Source of the DNA: JABFSC01 sp031389045
GTDB taxonomy: Bacteria > Desulfobacterota > Binatia > Bin18
Assembly (NCBI GenBank): GCA_031389045.1
Contig: JANMSE010000051.1
Span: 1-5,076 of the forward strand
DNA: 5,076 nt
Direction: 5' to 3'
The first letter of the stretch is position 1. Every line of letters starts with the position of its first letter. Below, piece after piece: positions 1-5,076 of the stretch. The position numbers and the translations under genes were made by a program. The notes beneath the pieces were generated by a model. The model made no database searches and was not told where the DNA came from. It saw only the letters and a program-made list of their open reading frames with translations.

Positions 1-1512
1 CTGGACGCACAGGGACTCACGAGTCCCGTGGAGACCACGGACTTTCTGACCTCCTATCTGACCGAGGTCCTTGATGTTGATTTCGCGCCCCGCCCGGCTG
101 CCGACTTCGCCGCCTATTTCCGTGCCTACACCGAGCAAAATCATCGGCAGTGCTGTTATTCCGCTTCCACCGGCCAGGCCGACAGTTGGATGAGCGCGGA
201 GGTGCCCAAAGGCATCGTCGTGCAACAATTCTCCAATCGCTTGGAAGGTGGCGTCAAACGCGAACCCAAGCGCAATATCTGTCCGGTCTGTCGTGAGCAG
301 TTTTTCCTGGAGCAGATGCTCTTTCGGTCCGGCGGCTCAAAAGGGATGTATCTGCATTTCTTTCCCGAACAGCATGCGTCCGCCGCGTATCTGCACACCC
401 TACGACGGACGCTTCAGACCCTCGCGCAACAGACCGATCCCGACACCTTTTTCTTGCCGACCGAGGCGAGTCTCGTCGACGAGGACAAAGAGGGGGAAAA
501 AGACTTCGTCCTTGATCTCATGGCCCAGAAGGCGCGGGGGTTTTCCATCCCTAAGCGTAGCGAGGCCATCGGCAATACGATCACACTTCCTGTGTGCCCT
601 GGTGTTGACGTGACAAGCGACGGTGAGCGGTTGCTCTCCTGTGTTGAGATTGGGTTGCGCCTCGGTCGGTTCCTCGGCCTCAAATGCTTAGTCTCGGAAG
701 CGCCGATTCCCTCCTTGGGGCCGCGACAGTTTGGGGACTTCTACATCGACACTCTCCCATCGGCGTTGCAAGGATTCTTTGGTGCCCGCGACCTTCAGCC
801 CGGAGAAACCGACCGACTCCTCGCACGCTACACCGCGCTACGCATTGTCGATCGCGAAGTGCGCACCGGCTACGACTCCGTCGCGTGCGATTTAGCACGC
901 GCTCTTGGCGCGGGATCGCTCGCGATCTTCGCCGTGGCGGGTCGGGCGCTGGAACGCAAGATAAGAGGAGGAAAGGCCACCGCGCCGGAAGCGCTCGCCA
1001 ATCGTATTCGCGCTCGGCTGGTCACCACGTTGGAAATTTTAGTGAATGGAGGAACTGCTATGGCAGACGAAGATTCCGTATCCGCACGACTCAAAACAAT
1101 GGCGCACCTGGCAGCCGAACAGGCCATCCGTGGCAGTAGTTTCAAGCGCAATTCCTTGCTTGATCCTGTCAGTTTGGCTTTCGACCGCCTCCGGCGGAAA
1201 TCAACGCCGCTCGACTTGGAAAGTGTCCAAGCCGCGACCAGTCAGGCGATTTTCAACCGCTTGGAGCGATTGGCCGACGTGCAATATAAACCTGGCGCAC
1301 CCAAACATGCGAAAGTGTCCCAGTTCGTTACCGTCTTTTACGAGCTGTTGCTGAACAACTATGGCGGACATCTCGCCCGTTTTCTCAGTGACGAAAAGAC
1401 CGTGAAGGAAGCCTACTTGTTCTACCTCAACGCCGCGCTCCAGAAGCGGCGCGAAGAACGAGCCGCCACCGGAGAACCGGACGACACAACCACGGACGAA
1501 GAACAGAATTAA
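1..1512 (+). CDS. cas10d: Cas10d (Csc3), large subunit of type I-D Cascade, C-terminal part (5' end outside window)
   Basis: Large subunit of the type I-D interference complex. In this family the protein takes part in target recognition and carries an N-terminal HD nuclease domain, which would lie upstream of base 1. The reading frame is open from base 1 to the TAA at 1510-1512 (503 codons); the GTG at 28 is only an internal codon. Visible landmarks, counted from the first codon: a Cys pair at 51-52 and a CPVC motif at 94-97, together a likely zinc-binding site; a Csc3-like segment VSEAPIPSLG at 231-240; then a helical C-terminal third ending in an acidic, Thr-rich tail. No GGDD-type cyclase motif is visible in this half. 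The identification comes from family-like sequence plus adjacent csc2 and csc1. A type III Cas10 is the main alternative, but the neighbours argue against it. The last 150 codons double as cas11d. Confidence 0.9.
   Translation: MDAQGLTSPVETTDFLTSYLTEVLDVDFAPRPAADFAAYFRAYTEQNHRQCCYSASTGQADSWMSAEVPKGIVVQQFSNRLEGGVKREPKRNICPVCREQFFLEQMLFRSGGSKGMYLHFFPEQHASAAYLHTLRRTLQTLAQQTDPDTFFLPTEASLVDEDKEGEKDFVLDLMAQKARGFSIPKRSEAIGNTITLPVCPGVDVTSDGERLLSCVEIGLRLGRFLGLKCLVSEAPIPSLGPRQFGDFYIDTLPSALQGFFGARDLQPGETDRLLARYTALRIVDREVRTGYDSVACDLARALGAGSLAIFAVAGRALERKIRGGKATAPEALANRIRARLVTTLEILVNGGTAMADEDSVSARLKTMAHLAAEQAIRGSSFKRNSLLDPVSLAFDRLRRKSTPLDLESVQAATSQAIFNRLERLADVQYKPGAPKHAKVSQFVTVFYELLLNNYGGHLARFLSDEKTVKEAYLFYLNAALQKRREERAATGEPDDTTTDEEQN
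1048..1053 (+). promoter_or_regulatory. Internal ribosome binding site for cas11d
   Basis: GGAGGA lies 6 bases before an in-frame ATG at 1060, inside cas10d. Match and spacing are as good as those of the SD sites before csc2, csc1 and cas3 in this window. This decides the start of the nested small-subunit gene. Confidence 0.8.
1060..1512 (+). CDS. cas11d: Cas11d small subunit, translated from an internal start inside cas10d
   Basis: Predicted 150-residue small subunit of the type I-D complex, identical to the C-terminus of Cas10d and sharing its stop codon. In I-D systems the small subunit is known to be made by independent translation from within cas10d, and several copies line the complex, helping to hold the crRNA and target. 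Seen here: ATG at 1060 in the cas10d frame, GGAGGA 6 bases upstream, and a start of MADEDSVSARLKTMAHLAAE, the beginning of a mostly alpha-helical protein. Likely helices cover about residues 6-25, 45-70 and 85-135, followed by an acidic tail (DDTTTDEEQN). Size and helical content fit Cas11 proteins. The in-frame GTG at 1042 is a poorer start because no SD precedes it. Separate expression is inferred from the sequence, not shown. Confidence 0.78.
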   Translation: MADEDSVSARLKTMAHLAAEQAIRGSSFKRNSLLDPVSLAFDRLRRKSTPLDLESVQAATSQAIFNRLERLADVQYKPGAPKHAKVSQFVTVFYELLLNNYGGHLARFLSDEKTVKEAYLFYLNAALQKRREERAATGEPDDTTTDEEQN

Positions 1513-1519
1513 GAGGAGG
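1513..1519 (+). promoter_or_regulatory. Ribosome binding site of csc2
   Basis: GAGGAGG directly follows the cas10d stop and ends 4 bases before the csc2 ATG at 1524. It fixes the csc2 start and suggests coupled translation after cas10d/cas11d. Confidence 0.85.
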
Positions 1520-1523
1520 CCCT

Positions 1524-2504
1524 ATGAGTGCATTGGCAGGATACAGCGATTTTTTACTGGACCGTTACTTTAATCTTCCCCAGGGACGGTACGTCAACCT
1601 GATTGTCCTCCGCGAGACCCAATCGGAAACGATCTTTCGCACTGAGGGGAGCGGGGAGCCGTTGAACCGCGAATTCGTTCATGCCGGGTTGACTGGCAGT
1701 GACGTGATCCCGCGCGTGGTGATTTCCAAGCGCAAGCAAACCGCCGTGGAGCGACGCACCGGGCGGGAACTGTTGCGTGGCTTTGGCCTTCTGCAAAAGC
1801 ATGACGACGGCGCGGAGTGCATGCTCAACACCAACTCGCCTTGTGAAAAGTGTGTGGACTGCTGGGTCTACGGCTTTGCCGCTGGCGGTGGGGGTGCGCA
1901 GAAGTCGCGTATCATTACCGAAGACGCCTTCTCGTTGCTCCCCTCCAGCTCCATCGTCGATACCAAAACGTTTAACGCGCTCTTCGACAACAGTACGATG
2001 CGCAATCCCGTGACCGGCGAGCCGTCAACCAGCATCGGCGAAAGCGAGTACATCAAACCGGAGTCGCACTTTCTCGATCTTGAAGTGCTCAAGGACGTGA
2101 CCGCCGATGAGTTAGTCTATGCCTGTGGGAACATTCTGCGTAGCTCCCGCTATGGCGCGATCTCGTCACGAATTGGCCGCGTACAGAATACGATCCTCGC
2201 TGTGGTGTTCTCGCGCGCGGAGATTTGCAGCTCCCTGGAACTCACCCAAGCGTCATACGACCGCCTGACGGAGAAAGAGCATCCGCTCCACACCGATGCG
2301 GTGGCCCAGGCCGTCACTGGAGAAAATGGGGCGCTGGCGCACTTGCTACCCCAGACAATTGGCCCCTATCAGGTGATGACAGGACAACCACTGGCGGCAT
2401 TCCTCGCCGAAATCCACGAGACCTACAAAACCCCAGAGCCGTTCCTGCGGCGACTCGACGCCTCGTACCCAGCGAAGTCCCCCAAAACCAAGAAGGGTCG
2501 ATAA
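1524..2504 (+). CDS. csc2: Csc2 (Cas7d), backbone subunit of type I-D Cascade
   Basis: Complete 326-residue Cas7-family protein. In type I-D complexes, several Csc2 copies assemble along the crRNA spacer and form the backbone that binds crRNA and target. The start ATG at 1524 has a strong SD. The N-terminus (LLDRYFNLPQGRYVNLIVLR) has the form of a first RRM-like strand. A cluster of cysteines at residues 99, 107, 110 and 113 (CEKCVDC) may bind zinc, as Csc2 is known to do. It is followed by a Gly-rich loop and basic stretch (FAAGGGGAQKSRIITEDAFS, residues 118-137), a plausible RNA-contact region. The C-terminus is short and basic (KSPKTKKGR). The length is normal for the family. The gene lies 11 bases after cas10d and 11 bases before csc1, as expected in a I-D effector operon. 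No breaks are seen. Confidence 0.92.
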   Translation: MSALAGYSDFLLDRYFNLPQGRYVNLIVLRETQSETIFRTEGSGEPLNREFVHAGLTGSDVIPRVVISKRKQTAVERRTGRELLRGFGLLQKHDDGAECMLNTNSPCEKCVDCWVYGFAAGGGGAQKSRIITEDAFSLLPSSSIVDTKTFNALFDNSTMRNPVTGEPSTSIGESEYIKPESHFLDLEVLKDVTADELVYACGNILRSSRYGAISSRIGRVQNTILAVVFSRAEICSSLELTQASYDRLTEKEHPLHTDAVAQAVTGENGALAHLLPQTIGPYQVMTGQPLAAFLAEIHETYKTPEPFLRRLDASYPAKSPKTKKGR

Positions 2505-2510
2505 AGGAGG
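2504..2510 (+). promoter_or_regulatory. Ribosome binding site of csc1
   Basis: AAGGAGG begins on the last base of the csc2 stop codon and ends 5 bases before the ATG at 2516. It selects 2516 as the csc1 start over the earlier in-frame codons from 2225, which only overlap csc2 and encode nothing family-like. Confidence 0.85.
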
Positions 2511-2515
2511 GCGGC

Positions 2516-3275
2516 ATGCTCGTCTACCGTCTTGAATTGACCTTGCATGAAAAGGTCTTCTTCGCCAGCCGTGAGATTGACGAACTGTTTCAGACCGAAC
2601 CCGTGCTGGGCAACTATGCCCTCACCTACGCGCTCGGGTTGGCCGTGACGCCGTATCGCTTGTCCGAGCGAGAAGACCGTCCCTATTACCGCGAGGATTT
2701 TTCCGTCCTCAATGACACCGGCATCTATGTCACGCCGGGGACCCCGCTCAATGCCCCGACGCTTGAGGTCGAGCGCTTCAACGGGATGGTCGAATCGTAC
2801 TGGTACAAGATGGCCAACAATGCCGTAGTGTCCGACCTCGCCGTCCGACTTGATGGCGCGCGCGCCGGTGACGAACTTCCCGCAAAAGGGACGGTTACGA
2901 ATGTTGTCGCGTGGCAATCGCTTCGCGTGTTACGTCTTCGCGCGGGAGGCGCTGACGCTCCCGCGTTACATTCGTCTCGGCAAATTTCTGGGCAAGACTC
3001 GCGTTGCCGTGACGCACGAATGGCGAGACCCCCCAACGCATACGGCGCGCGAGGTGCAAGTGGACGTATTTCTTAACCCGCTTGATCTGAGCGCGGAGAC
3101 CCAGCTTGGGTATTATGACTTTTTCAACCTGCCGCCCGTGCCGCTTATTCGCAACGCCCAGCTTTCGGGGCGTCTGTATGCGCTCGGCGAGGCCCATTTG
3201 CCGGCTGACATGGCTTATGGATTCCCGCCCGTTGAAGCGCCGACGCGCGGCAGAGGACGACGGAGGGCATCGTAA
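2516..3275 (+). CDS. csc1: Csc1 (Cas5d), crRNA 5'-end subunit of type I-D Cascade, with apparent frameshift
   Basis: Cas5-family protein of type I-D, expected to cap the crRNA 5' handle and contact Cas10d. The N-terminal half, from ATG 2516, is clearly Csc1-like: LHEKVFFASREI at residues 10-21, then TEPVLGNYALTYALGL. That frame loses family character after about base 2870 and ends at 3076 if read literally. The C-terminal half continues in another frame (FPQKGRLRMLSRGNRF, then REALTLPRYIRLGKFLGKTR) to the TAA at 3273-3275. Joining the halves needs one base removed or two added between 2829 and about 2885 and gives 252-253 residues, which fits the family. The C-terminus is Arg-rich (TRGRGRRRAS). 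The break may be a sequencing or assembly error or a real mutation. If real, the encoded Cas5 is truncated and probably non-functional. The TAATG overlap with cas3 agrees with the longer reading. Confidence 0.8.
2829..2885 (+). other. Frameshift interval in csc1, around a (GC)5 run
   Basis: The downstream csc1 frame is closed on its left by TAG at 2826-2828, and its family-like sequence is established by FPQKGR at about 2877-2894, so the frame change lies between them. The alternating run GCGCGCGCGC at 2856-2865, inside the palindrome GGCGCGCGCGCC (2855-2866), is the obvious suspect. Restoring one lost CG unit gives an uninterrupted LDGARAPVTNFPQ. Removing one base in the same place also restores the frame. 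No slippery heptamer typical of programmed frameshifting was seen. Confidence 0.7.
3262..3267 (+). promoter_or_regulatory. Ribosome binding site of cas3, inside the csc1 3' end
   Basis: GGAGGG ends 7 bases before the ATG at 3275. The ATG overlaps the csc1 stop as TAATG, an arrangement typical of translational coupling. Confidence 0.8.
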
Positions 3276-5076
3276 TGTCTGAACCGATTCAGATTCACCT
3301 GGAGGCCGAGTATCAACGCCGTGCCGCGCTTGAAACTATTCCCGCCGCCGTGCGCACCGTGTTGCCCCAGCCCTTGCAGCACCAAGTCGACACGGCGGCG
3401 GCCCTTGCCACGCATGACATGGTTATGAACGCTTTTCCCACGGGCACGGGCAAAACCAAGGCGGCGCTGCTGTGGCTGCTCGACCATCGCAAAGCGAATA
3501 CGCTGCTCATCGCGCCGGTCAACGAGTTGGTACGACAGCACGCGCACGATGCCGAACGGTTTGTGGCCGACGCTGGGTTACCGCATGTAGTGGAGAGTGT
3601 GGATGCCGCCTTTTTACGCACATTGCCGGAGGAGCTGGGGAAACGGCCGAGTGAGCGCTTCTACCGCATACTGACAAACCCCGCATCATTGCCAAGGGCG
3701 CGTGCGGCGCACGGGACCGCGAAGCCCCCACTGCTGTTGGTGACGAACCCTGACCTTTTTTACTACGCCATCTTTTACCTGTTTAATCGTCTCGACCGTC
3801 GCAACATCGCTGAGCAGTTCATCGCCAGGTTTCACTACATCATCATTGACGAAGTCCACTACTATGACGCCAAGCAGTTCGCCAACCTGCTGTTCTTCAT
3901 CTTGCTCTCCAAGGAGTTTGGCTACTTTTCTCCTGACCTGCCGGAACGCCGCAAGATTTGTCTGCTCACCGCGACTCCCGACGCGGACTTCAACCGGTTT
4001 ATTGAACGGTTGGAACAAGAAGGCGTGAGCGTTAAACGGTTAGACCCACAGCCTGTCAGTCCAGACGATCCCCTGGCCACGAAGAGTCTCACCGAAGTCG
4101 AACTGGAACTGCACCCGTATACACGGGACGCGGCTTCAGAGCTTCTTCCTCACGTCAAACGGATCGCGGAGTGTGTGGCCCAAGGGAAAGACGGCGCGGT
4201 CCTGCTCAACAGTTTATACGGGGTGAATCGTGTCGCCCGGGAGTTTGAGCGCGCATTGGGCACGGAGAATGTCGGGCGCATCACCGGGCCACTCAGCCAG
4301 GAAGAACGGCACCGGGCTCCTTACAAACCGATCCTGCTTGCCACTCCGACAGTGGACATCGGTTTCAATTTCGAGGGGCACCCCAAAGCACGCCAGAACC
4401 TTGATTTTGTCGGCTTTGAAGCCCAACGGGAAGATCAGTTCTGGCAACGGCTTGGTCGCGTCGGGCGCGTGCTGGGCAAAGCGGAGCAAGACATTCCGTC
4501 CACAGCGCTTGCCTTTATTCCCGACGAAGCGCTCAAAAATCTGCGGCAACAGATCGGAACCCAAACCTCATTTTCTCGCGCGCAATTGAGAAGCGTGTTA
4601 CATGAGGCCGCCGGTGAACGGATGCAGCGCCCCTCCTTTGCGCAGTATGTGAGTTCGTATGCGTTGCTGGAAATCACGCAGTCGCTCGCGGAAATGGAGA
4701 AACTCCTCGGCGAAAACGCGGACATCATTGAGCGGGTCTTTGCTACCGTCAAGCGTGTGTACGCACCAGCAAGTAAGAAGCAGTTATGGAGTCTGCGGGG
4801 CGAGATTCGTCGCTATCAGGGGTTCCGCGGCTTACAAGAAGACTTACGCAAGGCCGAGGGGAAACCCGATCCCGCCATCGTGATGAAGGCGTTACGCGAG
4901 TATGCGCTTGAAGAAGGTGGACAAACATTCTCCGAAGAGCAACTCAAACTCAAAGTGGACCCAATGCTGTCCGCTCCAGGGGCACGAATGCGACTGCACG
5001 CTTACGTCGCCCGCGAAGTGGCCGCGCTGTCCCCGGTGTTTAGTTTCCGGGACGCCAATATCGGGGCGGAAGTGCT
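3275..5076 (+). CDS. cas3: Cas3' helicase of type I-D system, N-terminal 600 residues (3' end outside window)
   Basis: Superfamily 2 DNA helicase that, in type I systems, is recruited after R-loop formation and unwinds target DNA. The frame is open from ATG 3275 to the window edge. Motifs read directly: motif I (Walker A) FPTGTGKT at residues 54-61 with Lys60; motif Ia-like APVNEL at 80-85; motif II DEVH at 192-195; motif III TATP at 232-235; a motif V region ATPTVDIGFNF at 356-366; motif VI QRLGRVGR at 391-398 with the usual arginines. No HD nuclease domain precedes motif I, as expected for I-D, where the HD domain sits on Cas10d. After motif VI a mainly helical region of about 200 residues is cut off. 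The gene is coupled to csc1 through the TAATG overlap. A stand-alone DEAD-box helicase is the alternative, but the operon position makes Cas3' much more likely. Confidence 0.9.
   Translation, partial: MSEPIQIHLEAEYQRRAALETIPAAVRTVLPQPLQHQVDTAAALATHDMVMNAFPTGTGKTKAALLWLLDHRKANTLLIAPVNELVRQHAHDAERFVADAGLPHVVESVDAAFLRTLPEELGKRPSERFYRILTNPASLPRARAAHGTAKPPLLLVTNPDLFYYAIFYLFNRLDRRNIAEQFIARFHYIIIDEVHYYDAKQFANLLFFILLSKEFGYFSPDLPERRKICLLTATPDADFNRFIERLEQEGVSVKRLDPQPVSPDDPLATKSLTEVELELHPYTRDAASELLPHVKRIAECVAQGKDGAVLLNSLYGVNRVAREFERALGTENVGRITGPLSQEERHRAPYKPILLATPTVDIGFNFEGHPKARQNLDFVGFEAQREDQFWQRLGRVGRVLGKAEQDIPSTALAFIPDEALKNLRQQIGTQTSFSRAQLRSVLHEAAGERMQRPSFAQYVSSYALLEITQSLAEMEKLLGENADIIERVFATVKRVYAPASKKQLWSLRGEIRRYQGFRGLQEDLRKAEGKPDPAIVMKALREYALEEGGQTFSEEQLKLKVDPMLSAPGARMRLHAYVAREVAALSPVFSFRDANIGAEV

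Noticed and set aside
965..971. Strong SD-like GAGGAGG inside cas10d, nearly the same as the csc2 ribosome binding site
   Set aside because: No ATG, GTG or TTG in any useful frame follows at 4-12 bases, so it cannot start a product. It is explained by Arg-Gly-Gly codons.
684..1139. Plus-strand open frame of 151 codons overlapping cas10d
   Set aside because: Arg/Ser-rich low-complexity translation, out of frame with a convincing Csc3 region. It is a shadow.
2225..2515. Open stretch in the csc1 frame upstream of ATG 2516
   Set aside because: It overlaps csc2 out of frame, encodes nothing like Csc1 and has no SD at 2225. The SD at 2504-2510 marks 2516 as the start.
2423..2917. Long minus-strand open frame of 164 codons
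   Set aside because: It spans the csc2-csc1 junction antisense, has no SD or recognisable domain, and is a by-product of GC-rich codon usage in real genes.
2850..3275. Csc1 C-terminal half as an independent gene starting at TTG 2850, ATG 2853 or ATG 2901
   Set aside because: No good SD precedes 2850 or 2853, and only a weak AAGGG lies 10 bases before 2901. The sequence reads as the continuation of Csc1, so a frameshift is the simpler explanation.
3686..4018. Minus-strand open frame of 110 codons inside cas3
   Set aside because: It lies antisense to helicase motifs II and III and has no family signal of its own.
4230..4589. Plus-strand open frame of 119 codons inside cas3
   Set aside because: It overlaps the region encoding helicase motifs V and VI in another frame, and its translation looks random.
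1..5076. CRISPR array, direct repeats, tRNA or insertion sequence
   Set aside because: No regularly spaced repeats, cloverleaf-like segment, terminal inverted repeats or transposase signature was seen. The window is coding almost from end to end.

Overview
This window is an internal slice of a subtype I-D CRISPR-Cas effector operon, all on the + strand. In order it holds the 3' half of cas10d (csc3), then csc2 (cas7d), csc1 (cas5d) and the 5' part of a Cas3-type helicase gene (cas3') that runs off the right edge. The calls rest on family-like sequence remembered for Csc3, Csc2 and Csc1, on helicase motifs read directly in the last gene, and on the fact that this gene set defines subtype I-D. 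The organism cannot be named. The DNA is moderately GC-rich, and every start has a strong Shine-Dalgarno (SD) sequence, which fits a bacterium. I see no marker that would place it in a phylum.

Layout: 1-1512 is the C-terminal 503 codons of Cas10d. The upstream part, where the family carries its HD nuclease domain, lies outside the window. Nested in frame inside it, 1060-1512 has its own SD and ATG and should encode a free 150-residue small subunit, Cas11d. Csc2 (1524-2504) and csc1 (from 2516) follow with 11-base gaps. Csc1 is broken in the sequence as given: its N-terminal half reads in one frame and its C-terminal half in another, with the switch near a (GC)5 run at 2856-2865. The helicase gene starts at 3275 in a TAATG overlap with the csc1 stop and stays open to base 5076.

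How the parts work together: in I-D systems Csc2 forms the backbone along the crRNA, Csc1 caps the 5' end, Cas10d is the large subunit and also carries the HD nuclease, Cas11d fills the belly of the complex, and Cas3' is the separate helicase. This window therefore encodes most of the interference machinery. Cas6, the adaptation genes (cas4, cas1, cas2) and the CRISPR array are not present and would have to lie outside. No tRNA, rRNA, mobile element, CRISPR repeat or terminator was seen. No stretch longer than about 12 bases is non-coding.

The two points most worth a second look are the internally translated cas11d and the csc1 frameshift.
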